A stretch of 64,000 nucleotides of DNA, taken from the NCBI RefSeq assembly GCF_001649575.2, contig NC_051439.1:15404233-15468232 (forward strand), written 5' to 3'. The translations under genes and the position numbers were made by a program. The notes beneath the pieces were generated by a model, which ran no database searches, had not been told where the DNA came from, and worked only from the letters and a program-made list of their open reading frames with translations. Shown one piece after another: positions 1 through 10,894 of the stretch (position 1 is its first letter; every line of letters starts with the position of its first letter). Source of the stretch: Kryptolebias marmoratus. Taxonomy: Eukaryota; Chordata; Actinopteri; Cyprinodontiformes; Rivulidae.

Positions 1-209
1 GCAAAAGAAACAGAAATAAACTGTCTGTAAAGATCCATTATAAAAACTGGTTCATTGTTGCTGAGCTGTCTGTTTATGAGACTTTTTAATGTTCAGATGA
101 GTTAATGATCAGATACAAGAGGTTTAACAAACACTAAATATATATTTCTCGAAATATATGTGATAAAGGACTCAAAAGTCCAAAAAGCGGTGGCAATACA
201 TAATACAGC

Positions 210-760
210 CCGGTACTTCTCAGGTATGTGAAATGTCTGGTTGCCCTGTACTTACAGGGTACATATCTGATACTTACCAGGTATGTGCCAGTAACATACC
301 CAGTAGGTACCAAGTACATGCTCAGTATGTACCCTGTACGTACAGAGTGACCTGCCACTTCATAAAACAGCTTGATCTCCTGTTTTGCCCTTTAAGTACC
401 AGGTATGATCCAAGTACACACAGTAACAGCCAGATAAGTACCAAGTAAGTACCCTGTAAGTAACCTATCACTTCAATGTACAGCTCGGACCCTAAAGGTA
501 CCCTTTGAGTACTGGATACGTACTAAGTACACACACACAGTAAGTACCAGGTATTCTCGATTAGTAACCTGCAAGTACCTGTACAAGTACCAGGCGCGGT
601 CCAGGTAAGTTTCCATTAAATAACCAGTTAAGTACGCAATAGGTACCCTGCAGATACCAAGTAAGTACACTGTAAGTATAAGGTAACTAGTCAATTCATA
701 ATACAGCCCAGTCCCATTAAGTACCGGGTAGGTACCTGGTAAGTACTGGGCTGTAATATT
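210..760. repeat. Degenerate GTAC-rich minisatellite
   Basis: The stretch is built from imperfect copies of short words such as AAGTACCAGGTA, GTACCCTGTAAGTA and GGTAAGTAC. Spacing is irregular, and many copies are near-palindromic around GTAC. Open frames on both strands here are by-products of the repeat and are not genes. It lies a few hundred bases from a CpG-rich promoter-like segment. Bases 1-209 to its left show nothing recognisable. Confidence 0.8.
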
Positions 761-999
761 ACTACATAAAACTTTCAAAAAGCAGCGGATTGGGACCATT
801 TTAAAGAGTCTGGTTACTTGGAGCAACCCATAACGTACAGTACTGTGTCAAATATCTGTAAAGCCAAGTATTTATACCAGTGAAGCGTCGATCTCTCTGT
901 TAGATTTTGATCTCTGACTGGACGAAAACAGCGAGGCACAGAGCCAAAACAAACACCTCGACAGTTCACTGCCATTATACACACCTGCAGAGACAACGT

Positions 1000-1600
1000 G
1001 ACCAAAAGGCCGGGAACCTTTACGCCTTACAAGCGTGCAGAAAAAGCCACAGGTTGCTCGCGTCCAACAAGTTTGCACAAGCTGCAGAACAAACCCCGAA
1101 TCTGGCTGCAGGTTGATGCGGAAGCTGTCAAAACAAGTTAGCTAAGTCGCTACATCACTTGCTTCCCTGCCGCGGGTTTAAAACTCAAATCATTTGTGTG
1201 TGTCTGTGGGTGGGTTCGTATTTGAGACATGGGAGCACAAGCTAGGGGGGAAACAACGTGGAGCAACACAATGAGGGATGGACACCCCCCCCGTCTGTAA
1301 GCCCGGACCACGCTCGGTTAGATATCAAGCTTGAGGCCTAAGCTAGCAGAAAGCTAACAGGATGCTAACATGCTACCAAAACAGGACAGAGCGGAGGATA
1401 TGTGCGCTTACCGGAGCGCGTTTCCACTCACAGAGCTCGGGGTTTTTTCGTTTTTTTACAGCCGGGGAGTTAAATTTTCCAAATGCTGTTTGCTTTTTCA
1501 CTGAGATCAGCGGAGAGACTCATTGTTGATGTGAAACAAGTCCGCTGCTGGTGGGTGGAGGCGCGGATATACTAGCCTGTGGGAGGAGAGTCATTTAAAG
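1000..1600 (-). promoter_or_regulatory. CpG-rich promoter-like segment with possible noncoding first exon of a leftward gene
   Basis: This block is richer in G+C and CpG than its surroundings. On the minus strand a good splice donor (CTCCG|GTAAGC, exon end at 1412) follows a short GC-rich stretch without an obvious start codon. That fits a 5' UTR exon of a gene whose body lies left of the window. I do not recognise the gene. In human the neighbour of KHDRBS1 on one side is PTP4A2, which has a noncoding first exon, but nothing here proves that identity. Confidence 0.35.
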
Positions 1601-2198
1601 GCGCATCCAGGTTTTTACTCAGAGGCTGTTTTTTTTTTATCTAAATATCAATACAAACCAAGGTATTGATTTCACACATGGACCAGTGGTGATGGAAAGC
1701 AAAGCAAAAACAATCTATAGCTCCTAATTTGTTTTAAAATGAGGATTGAGCCAATAAAAGCTCAAACTTTCTAAATCATGAGAGAATTCAGCAAAGAAAA
1801 CACCAACTTTACCTGGTTTCTGCATTAATTTGTGAAGATTTTGGACTATATATTTGCACTCTTATACCTAGGATGTGCAACTTTTCTTTCCATTTTCACC
1901 TACCTTTAAATGAAAAAGGTATTCAGCCTTTATTTCTATGCTTAAAACTGCAGCATTGTTACCCTGAATGCAAATATAACCTTGAAGACTTAATCTTATC
2001 ACACGATTCACACCCAGAAAATTATATTTTCACTCATGGTATCCATATTTCTCCCTCTGCACTGCTGCAAAACATTGCTATGAGTTTTGAGCCACTTGCA
2101 GGTTTTTAAAGGAGGAAATTGCTTTCAAAAGAATAAAATAAATCATGTGTAAACACAAGGTGGCTATATTAAAAGAAAAACACTCATTACAGAAAGGT
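1601..2198. other. Intergenic, no gene seen
   Basis: AT-rich sequence with an isolated 78-codon open frame of ordinary composition and no splice context. I see no coding or repeat signal. Confidence 0.6.
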
Positions 2199-2199
2199 G

Positions 2200-2544
2200 T
2201 TTATTTCAGATTTTATTACAAAGTGTAAAAAACATTGAAAAACTAGATATTCAGTAAAATTAAAAAAAAGGATTTTAAAAGTCATTATCTGAAAAGATAA
2301 ACCATTCAATGCAGGCGAAACGTTCTGTCAGGCGAAAACCGTCATTGTCAAACCAGCCTGATCCCATCGGAGTAAAGAAGCCGTCAGTCTCTAACCAGCC
2401 TGTTAAAGACAGAAAACAATTATTTCAGTAGACCCCTTAAACAGCAGATTAGTTCATGTTGGGTTGTTTGTTTGAAACTCACCTTACAGGCCTGATAGTC
2501 TGGAGCCGATCTCGTCAGACTCTCCGGCACGCCTTGCCGGCGAC
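2200..2544 (-). other. Possible terminal exons of an unidentified minus-strand transcript
   Basis: Two minus-strand blocks look like exons. Block one (2544-2488) lies between an acceptor TCATAG| and a donor |GTAAGG. Block two (2399-2275) follows an acceptor TTTAACAG| and ends in a TAA stop. Joined in the open frame, the second block encodes about 40 residues rich in Trp, Phe and Asp, starting CWLETDGFF and ending FIFSDNDF. Two polyadenylation-type TTTATT words (AATAAA on the minus strand) follow at 2200-2217. A further donor-like site near 3009 has a short open stretch upstream. I recognise no family. The blocks could be an alternative downstream end of khdrbs1, a small gene of its own, or chance. 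Confidence 0.25.
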
Positions 2545-3554
2545 CTATGAGGAGAGAAAGAAATGAGGCCCCGGGCCACGCAAGATTCCCAAATCCACAC
2601 AAGTGAGCAACACACATGCAAAAGTAATTTTCAAACTACAAAATAAAAAGTCTCATGCAACTCGAGCTGAAGGGGTTTTGTCCATCAATGGAATGTTTTA
2701 AAACGTTTTAAGTGAAGCTACACATTTAATTTCATTAATCTACAGACTACAGATAAATAATCAAGATGGGAATAAGTATTGAGTGAAATGAAACAATTAT
2801 TGGTTTTATTTGAGCAAGAGTTGCATCACAACCATATGATTGTTTTGTGCGTCTTATTTTGCTCGGAGTAAATATCAGTATAATTTTGTACTTGAATGGT
2901 TTTGATGTCTCGGATGACTTGCATTACTTAATGTTTTCACAGAAAAATAAAATAAAAGAATAAAAACAAAAATAAATCTAATAAATGAGTGTTGGGGTTA
3001 GTTTTACCTTCTTGTGGCGATCTTTAGGCTTTTAGAATCCTCTCCTCTGCGATATTTTTCTTTTATAAAAACCAGCCAGCATGACTTTGCATCAAAGTCA
3101 AGTAAGATCCCTGCAAGCTTGATTTGGGAATACTGTTGAAATTCAGTCATTTCAAGTGGCCGAAGATACAAATGCTCTCTCGAGAGCTTGAAGAGATACA
3201 CTAACTAAAGATTAATGACAATACATGTTAAAGCACTGTACCATTTCCAAGTCAAACATGTATTTGGCAGCACATAACCTCAAGGAATGAGCTTTATTTT
3301 GTGTTTTGGAGGTGGCATTACATAAATCATTTACTTTTAAAACCAGACGAAGAGGATAAGCTCATCTAAAAAACACTGGCTTTTTTTCACTTCTTTATAA
3401 GATTTTTTTTTTTGAAGAGGTTAACGTGTATACATACAGCTTATGCAGCCATTGTTGGGAGCCGCTGAGGACCGTTTTCACAAACTGAAGGCATTCCTTT
3501 GGTACAACAAAGGCAAAATACCACGTTTAGATGGATTAAAAAGAAACTAGAAAC
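2545..3554. other. Spacer downstream of khdrbs1, no clear gene
   Basis: AT-rich sequence. The only open frame of note (3004-3201, minus) ends beside a donor-like AAG|GTAAAA, but I could not join it convincingly to anything. There are no recognisable repeats. Confidence 0.5.
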
Positions 3555-4413
3555 TTTATTGAAACACGCACTGCAGGAAAAACATATTGGGATGTGTTTA
3601 GTATCCTATTTAGGCAAAAGGTACACAAGCATTATGCATTTTGGAGACGGCACGACTTAAAGCATACACAGTTTTTCTAAGGTTATGTACAAAATATTGA
3701 GTTGGCTGCAGCCTTCCTTTTCATACAGCAAAGATTGTTTATCCTTCAAGAATTAGTATAAATTTTACACATTACAGAACGAGTTTTATTATACCAATTA
3801 TGAAAAGGTGGCAAAAATAGAGGACTTTATTCCTTGTCAAATGGATTTCCACAATATTTTAGTACATTCTGTAGTTCAGAGAAAACTAGATTTGTAATTT
3901 TAACAAATTTAGGACTTTTGATGTTAAACAAAATATCTTAAGTCTGCATTTGAATTTGTAGCTGGATTTGCTTTTAGTTACAGTAAATTTACACTGAAGC
4001 AGTAAGTATTAAGAGGATTTTTTTGTCCAGTCCACGAAGGACTTTTGAAAATACAGCCTACATATGAAAAGTTTATCGCCACAATCACAGTTTGTTCAGA
4101 AAACCATTAACTAATAACCATCAATATCACTAAAACGTCACACTTTTTTTTGTTAGGTTTACGCCACTAAGACCTCAACTACGCAACTGAAACATTAAAT
4201 GGAAATAGATAAACAATTAAAAAAAAAAAAACTTGCGTTCATGTTTTTCCTCTGGCACTCTTGATACATCCAACAAAATGTCTAAGTTTTAAAAACAAAA
4301 ATATAAAATAAAAATCATAAAAAAGGGAACAAACGAGAAGGAAATTACTTTTCAAAAGTTAAGTGAGTTAGAATCGGAGACAGTTGCCATGGCAACTCTC
4401 TACCGGTAGTTGT
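3555..4413 (-). other. khdrbs1: khdrbs1 3' untranslated region with polyadenylation signal
   Basis: About 0.85 kb of AT-rich noncoding sequence follows the khdrbs1 stop codon. It ends at a minus-strand AATAAA (plus-strand TTTATT at 3555-3560). The 3' end is inferred from that signal only. Confidence 0.5.
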
Positions 4414-6802
4414 TCAGTATCTTCCGTAGGGATGCTCTCTATACGCCCCCTTGGCCTGCCGGGATGGGGGGGCCTTGCCTGCAGCACCGGAATTGGACCA
4501 CGAACTGTCCCATTCGCCTTGACCTGCAAAGACAGAAAAAACAAAATATATACAAGTAACTTATTGTAAGGTAAACAAGATGTGTACCGTAATGTGCATA
4601 ATAGCCATGAACTGACCGTAAGCTTCATACGCCGTGTCCTGGGCTTCGCCGTGTCCATAATCGTAATATTCAGTATCGCTGAAAGGATATTGTGAGGAGT
4701 CAATAAGACAATACGCTTCCACTTCAAAGACATCAACGTGAATCAAATAAGTTTTAACTTACGCAGGTGCGGGCTGCTGACTGTAGTAACTATCATACCC
4801 TTCATAAGCAGGCTCTGCGTAAGGCTCCTCATATGAACCCTAAAACGAAAAACAAAGCATATATATAAAATAAAATAATATACACTGCAGAGTTTTATGA
4901 AAACTAAAAGGTTTTAAGAAACTTGCATATTCATCATAAGCATCAGGTTTGGGCTGCGACCCTGAAGGAACCTGTTGGTGGGACATGCCAGCGGAGGGGA
5001 GCATCCTCGGAGCCCCGGCTGCAGGTGGTCTGGAGCGGGTGGCAGATCCTCCTCTGGAAGGAGCAGAGGGCGGCCCACCCCTACCAGCCGGGGCCCCTCT
5101 CGGTGCGGTGCCTCGTCCCGGTCCTCCACGCGGCGCTCCTCCTCGCACTGCTCCTCTCATGTTTCCACGTGGCATTCCTCGGCCCCTGGGAAAAGTAAAA
5201 GAAAATCTTAAACAACTGAAGTAACAGTAATAGAATTTAGTTTGAGCATTTCTCTACATAACCACAACAAAACAATGTGTCTTTACCTTGGTCCTCCTGC
5301 ACCAGGTGGTCCACCTCTGCCCCTTCCTAGAGCACCTCGCCCCCTACCTGAGCCATCCTGGGATCCATTCAGGAACTGAGGGTCCATGTAAGGGTCATAC
5401 TCACCTGGTTCCTGTGGAGGAGAGACAACATTACTTCTGTATTCGGTACATCGAGACCACAAATAAAATGAAGTAACATTTAAGACTTACTGGGATAAGG
5501 AACTTCTTGACTTCATCCATAGCATGAGCCATGCGCAGATAAGCTTCTGGTATGGGTGCTGTAATCTCAATGAACACATGCAGCTCCATGGCCAGGTGAG
5601 CATATTTTGCCTCCCCGCTCTTTCTCAGCTCTTCTTCCTGATGAACATTAAGCAAGAAACTTATAATTAATACTTACAATAGCATGATAAAGTCAAACAT
5701 CCGCTGAACTGCGCCACTAACCTTATTCTTGTCCCTCATGGAACCTTTGCCCAAAACGGAGATCTTAGCCCCCGTCTCCTCCTGGAGCCTCTTGATTGTG
5801 CTGCCCTGAGGGCCCAAAAGCTTCCCGACAAAGTTGACCTGTAAGACGAGCAGCAATGAATCATTCGGAGGCCGTCGCTTGGATATCTGAAGCATCTCCA
5901 ATACCACAGTTGCACATCCCAACTGTGTTTGCACGAACTGCAGAGCCGTTTGTGCAAACACAGGAGCACTAAGCGCATGGCAGCACTAATTCGGAGACAC
6001 TAAAGCCAGCGGAAGAGCCTTTCCCTTCAGATGTAGAGGATTAACGGGGCCATTGTGTTTATTTGGGGCGCAGCTTTGAGCGCAAAATTTCACAAGGCTG
6101 ATCAAATCAGATCTTTAACCATTTTACAGTGACTGGACCTGCTAGAGAAAAATACTCACCCTTGGAAACTGCTTGGTTGGAATGAGCACCCGCTCTTTGA
6201 GCTTCAGGTTCTTTGTGGCGAACAGGTCCAGGTAGGTCTCCTTATCTGACTCGGTCTCCTTTTTTATTTCACCTTTCTGGATCCTCTCAATTTCTGCAAC
6301 AGAAACACATCCAAGCGGTATAAATAACTGAGCCCACCAAAAAACATAATTCATCAGAAGCAAAAAAATACATAAATACAAAGATATTTCACGTAGAGAT
6401 CCAAATTCAGCATGAAACCATCACTCCAAAACACGCATTTGACTTTTAAGCAAAACTGGATCTTGCAATGAAAGCAAATATATATTAATGAAAACTACCA
6501 AATAAGTCAGAACAGATATACAACACAAAGATAAATCAAAAAGATATATATTTTTTAATTGATGAGGGGTTTGACCCACATCTCTAGCCACGTGCTTTAA
6601 TGCGCCATTGTTCAGGCCTGTTCGGCCGCGAAAAAGGGAAAGCAGGCCTTAAACAAAAAACATCACAAACTCCTCTGCTAGCTTTAAAAGACATAAATTA
6701 ATCCACTTCACCTGCAGTAATAAGCTTCATGGCGTGTGTGAACGATGAATCCAGGCTGTCCTTCTCAGCCAGCAGCTCAGGGAGGTATTTTGTGTCTTCC
6801 AT
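4414..6802 (-). CDS. khdrbs1: khdrbs1, KH domain RNA-binding signal-transduction-associated protein 1 (Sam68)
   Basis: STAR-family nuclear RNA-binding protein; Sam68 binds U/A-rich RNA, regulates alternative splicing and is a Src-kinase substrate. The nine coding exons are 6802-6712, 6293-6160, 5838-5722, 5637-5491, 5411-5287, 5185-4927, 4839-4763, 4678-4617 and 4523-4414, giving 373 codons. Residues 1-75 form the QUA1/N-flank ([20 protein letters not shown]). The KH domain starts near residue 76 with the GPQG loop at 84-87. An RGG-rich middle follows, then a Tyr-rich tail ([11 protein letters not shown]) and the family C-terminus [11 protein letters not shown]. The roughly 95-residue proline/RG N-terminus of human Sam68 is absent. 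Intron 6 has a GC donor (TAT|GCAAGT). KH and tail residues favour Sam68 over SLM1/SLM2. It is probably one of the two teleost copies, but I cannot say whether a or b. Confidence 0.95.
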
Positions 6803-7110
6803 TTTGATTTTCTTTCTTGCCGAGTTCAACTATGGCGGACCTAAGAGTTTCTCCTATCTGCGCTCACTGTGCTCGACACTGACCGCAGCAACTGGTTCGG
6901 CGAGCGAGACCCGGTTCTGGAATTCGGCGTTCGGACAAAAACTAGCGGAGGGAAAGAGCGATAACAGCAGCGATCCCGGCCGGTGTCCGTCCACGTCTAT
7001 GGCTGCGCTGTGCTCGGCAGACAAAGGAGAAGGGATGGCGCAGCAGCATTTCAGACAGAGGGGGGGAAGTGACGTCACTTCCGGGGACCGAAGGGACGTT
7101 TCTCCAGTCA
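6803..7110 (-). promoter_or_regulatory. khdrbs1: khdrbs1 5' UTR and CpG-rich promoter with CRE and ETS sites
   Basis: The sequence upstream of the start codon is CpG-rich. It carries a full palindromic CRE (TGACGTCA, 7070-7077) directly abutting an ETS-type site (ACTTCCGG, 7077-7084). No TATA box is evident, as expected for a housekeeping promoter. The transcription start was not determined. Confidence 0.65.
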
Positions 7111-7284
7111 AAATAATTTAGGTCAAATTTTAAAAGAACTGACCTCAAACATGGAACAGAACCTTGACAATTTTATTTTTATTTTAATGAAAACTTTGTG
7201 TTTTTTATACCAAACAATTGGTGTATTTTGTATCGAATCCATTCCTGCCACTTTGATTTAAAAAAGTCAATTAATCTCATAGCA

Positions 7285-7770
7285 TCTCATATTTTATGGG
7301 ATGCTAAATCATAATTTTGAGATAGTATTTCATTAATATGAGCTGCTAAGTCATATTTATGAGATAATACTGCATAACTATAAGATACTGAGTCATAGAG
7401 ATTCTCAGTCATATTAATGAGATGGTATAAGATATATTTATGAAATATCTCATAATTATGAGATGGTAAGTCATTATGTATTTAATATGTAATTATTGTG
7501 AGATGCTTAAGTATCTCATTATGACATGTTAAGTTTTATTTATATGCTTAGTCATGCTTTAGAGAAAGTATCTTCATTGTGAGATGCTAACTTGCAATTT
7601 TGAGATATTAAGTCATAATTCAGAAAAGGTTTATCTTTTTTTGAGAGATGCCAAGTCATAAATATGCAATGTTTAAATGTAAGATAAAAAAGCATAATTA
7701 TGACAAATAGCTTGTAATTATGTGGTACTAAGTCATAATTTTGAGACAGAATCTCATATTATGAGTTGTC
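7285..7770. repeat. AT-rich degenerate palindromic tandem repeat
   Basis: Imperfect copies of units such as TAAGTCATAATTATGAGAT recur with variable spacing. The core TCATAATTATGA is self-complementary, so adjacent copies can pair as hairpins. The repeat lies between the khdrbs1 promoter and the 3' end of zbtb8os. Confidence 0.8.
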
Positions 7771-8237
7771 ATAAAATTGATAGTATGACTAAGAGAATCT
7801 TTCTTTAAAAACAACTTGTCTATTTTGCACAATTTAGCATTACTTTTTTTTTTCTTTTCAAACATATATTTATTGCTCTCTGCCTCTTGGTTTCATAAAT
7901 ATTCTATTACTTTTATTGTTTTATATTTTGTCCTCTAAAGCTGCTCCAGAGCTAAGTCATAAATATAAAAAAAAAACATTAGAGCTTGCAAAACTGCTTG
8001 TGGAAATGATACAAATGTCTGTTCTACTGAACCAAATCATTTCCATCAAGAGAACTGTTAACACTTCCACAAATTATTCAAAAGATATATTTTATTTTAA
8101 AGCACAAAAACTGTTTAATGAAACCCAAAAGAATTTGTAAAATAAATTAGAATAATTAAGAACTACACTGTCTGACACATGTAATAAAACCCATCGTTCT
8201 AAATCTGATTTGTTTAAAGAATAACCAAGTAAACACC
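7771..8237. other. Intergenic spacer, no gene seen
   Basis: AT-rich. A 74-codon plus-strand open frame (7916-8140) is low-complexity, with no start context or splice support. A minus-strand polyadenylation signal for zbtb8os lies just beyond, at 8238-8243. Confidence 0.6.
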
Positions 8238-8481
8238 TTTATTGATTCATGAACTGCACCTCCAGTGTAGCATTGGTTTTGGTTTGTTCATGTTCATGTT
8301 TTTTATGATTTCTAAGATGATGCATCTGTGAAATATCAAATTCCTTAAATTAACCTTTAGAGAGCTACTTACGGTCACCAGCAGTAAAAAATAATCAGTG
8401 CCTGAAATAAAAAAAGGCCTCTTCAAACCACGTGTACATCATACAGTTCCAATGATCCTGGATCTGTCCCTGCAGGTATCC

Positions 8482-10894
8482 TCAAATATCAATGATGGCA
8501 AATATTTCAGGTTTTTCTTTGTCGTGGATCTGCATGGCGGAGTATGTGATGGCTTTCACCTCAGTCCCCTTTAAAGACAACACAGGGCATGACAAGAAAG
8601 CTGTAGTAATCAACCTTTTGTTTTCTTCTTTTTTTGTATAAATGAAATGGCCTACCTGTGGATGTTTCGCCAGAGAAAATTCTTCACCCCACCTTTTTAA
8701 AGGTAACAGAAAATTAGAGGGAAAAAACACTGTAACTGCAGAACAATTCCACTTTTACTGCCACTAAAACATAATGATCTATACATCCTATATCTCTGAA
8801 CAGTTTGCACACGTGCTTTTCTTAGAATACAACATATGTCAGATCACCCAAAAATGCAAAGTACTGATTAAGAACAAACCTATGACAGCCTTACACAACA
8901 ACAAAACAACTATTTAGGAGGACAGACCAGTAAATCATTAAAGCGTCCACCAAAAGAGAACAAATCTGGTTCAGCAAAAGAAATATATATAACCATTTTA
9001 AGTTTGTAAAAAAGGGGTCTAAACTTACCCAATCGAGCGAATCTTAAAATGCATTCTGTCAATGGATAAGACTTTAATTTCCTAATGAACAAAAACAAAA
9101 CAAGACTTAAGCACAGAAGAACACAAGAAACTGGATTTTAACAACATGACATAACACAGTATATATAGTGTTAAAGGTCATGTGTAGTTCTGGGGCCTGC
9201 AGGAAGAGAAGTATGGGTGCCAGTGATTCAGAACCTGGAGACGACAGAGTTCATTCTCCAACAGACTCAGCTTTGGTGACATAAAGAGTGTTTCAGGTAA
9301 TCATTTAAGCCTTTCACAGCTTCACTCTACAACAGTTCGTCTGTCACATGTGAAATTATATTCACATATTTACCTTTGCTTCACTTAATGGCCGAAACAT
9401 TTCATATGTCACTTGTAGTTTTCTCTCTCCCACTACCCACGTAGATTAAAGATTATACTGTCTGCAAAAAGTGGAATAATTTTACTGATTCTTTTCCTGA
9501 TAGTATATAAGACAGCCACATCAGATAGATTACATTTAATTTATCTGATTGAATTGCTACCACCCTAGGAAGGTGTTCTGGGCATGTCCAACTGGGAGGA
9601 GACCCCAGGGAAGACCCAGGACATATTAGAGAGACTATGACTCTCGGCTGGCCTGGGTATGTCTTGGAATCCTTTCAGAAGAGATGGATGTGGAAAGAGA
9701 TGGCTTCCCTGCTCAAGCTGCTGCCCGTGACCCAACTCAGGAATAAGTGGCAAATAAATAAATGATGGCTGGCTGGCTGGATGGATGGATGGATTTAAAT
9801 GTCATCAAGCCTTTGAAGGACTTACTCCACAGAAGGCCGGCATACTCACCCTCGGGATAAAGAAGAGATCAGCACAAAACTTGTATAACCAGTCATCTAA
9901 AAAGTGGAAGAGGAGAGACTCCATATCGTCCCCTTTTGAGAAAAAAAATATAATTAAACGCAGATATTAGTTTTCACAAATTTCAATGCTGTATGTGTTT
10001 GAAAGCTTGTTTACTAATGCATGAGGGAAGCAAATGCATAGTCACAGAGGAGCTCCTGTTGCACAAATCACTAATAAACTCAATATTGTTTAAAACAGAA
10101 AGGTGTATTACAAGATAAAGGCTGGATACCCAGAGAATGGTCAACCCTAAAGTGGGTATTTTAATGTTTTTGTCCTATGACCTGCTGGGAAGCCTTAAGT
10201 TTTATTTTTAACATTGTTGCTGACGACATTCTACTTAATTGCATTCTCCGATGGCAATGGTTCAGTATAAAATAATGTAGGTAGGACCATGGTTTATGCA
10301 GCATTCTCACCCTCTGATTCAACTTCAACAGTGTCAAGTGGTTCCACCGTCTCTGTGTCCGTCATGTAGCCAAACATCCCCATTGCACACTGCTCAAAGG
10401 CTTCCTCCAAGGATTGGCCCCAGGAGTGAATTCTGGAGAGATAAAATACATATAATAATCAAGGTGACCAACGAACCGAACAAATATTTTAAAAATTTAA
10501 CAAAGCTAATTCATGCTTACTGTACGTCTGCTGTGTGATCCAAGTCTGAAATAAAACACAAGTTGACATAATGGGTTAACTAAATGTTGTTGATCAATTA
10601 AATAACTGCGGTGATTTTTTTTTTCAAAGATTATCCGTGACACTTCATTTAAATAACCAACTTTATATTGATGAATCCAATAATCCAACTATAGTATCTA
10701 TAACCTGAGTGACACTGAGCAAAAGTTGAGGCGGTTGTGTCACTGTGTTGACATTTTGCATAAGGGAAAAGAGCTAAGCTAACAGCATTTTTTACAATTA
10801 TTTCAGACTTACACTCATATTTCTTGTTGATCGGTGGGTATTTGGATTTGATAATTTTCTGTTCATCTGTCAGGTCTAGTTGACGGTCGTCCAT
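8482..10894 (-). CDS. zbtb8os: zbtb8os, archease (tRNA-splicing ligase cofactor)
   Basis: Archease promotes guanylation and turnover of the RTCB tRNA ligase complex, acting in tRNA splicing and in XBP1 mRNA splicing. The seven exons are 10894-10813, 10545-10521, 10432-10311, 9932-9850, 9081-9029, 8692-8656 and 8568-8482, giving 162 residues against about 167 in human. Visible family motifs are KYPPINKKYE near the N-terminus, LDHTADVQ, the EEAFEQCAMGMFGYMTDT stretch, LLFHFLDDWLYKF, RSIGWGEEFSLAKHPQ and the C-terminal AITYSAMQ...IIDI. The early Asp in DHTADVQ and the C-terminal Asp belong to the conserved metal-binding surface. The 25-nt second exon carries the DHTADVQ motif. A Rex3-like LINE tail sits in the intron after exon 4. 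Confidence 0.95.
9565..9795 (+). mobile_element. Truncated RTE/Rex3-like LINE 3' end with tetranucleotide tail
   Basis: The stretch matches from memory the common fish repeat reading GGGCATGTCCAACTGGGAGG and ending in (GGCT)n(GGAT)n at 9763-9795. Rex3-type RTE elements end in GATG repeats, which supports the assignment. It is 5'-truncated, has no intact open frame, and lies within a zbtb8os intron. Confidence 0.6.

Noticed and set aside
134..826. Tyr/Val-rich open frames on both strands
   Set aside because: They are translations of the GTAC minisatellite. The same period appears in every frame, so they are repeat artefacts.
4923..5224. Several plus-strand frames opposite khdrbs1 exon 6
   Set aside because: They are shadows of the RGG-coding GC-rich exon on the other strand.
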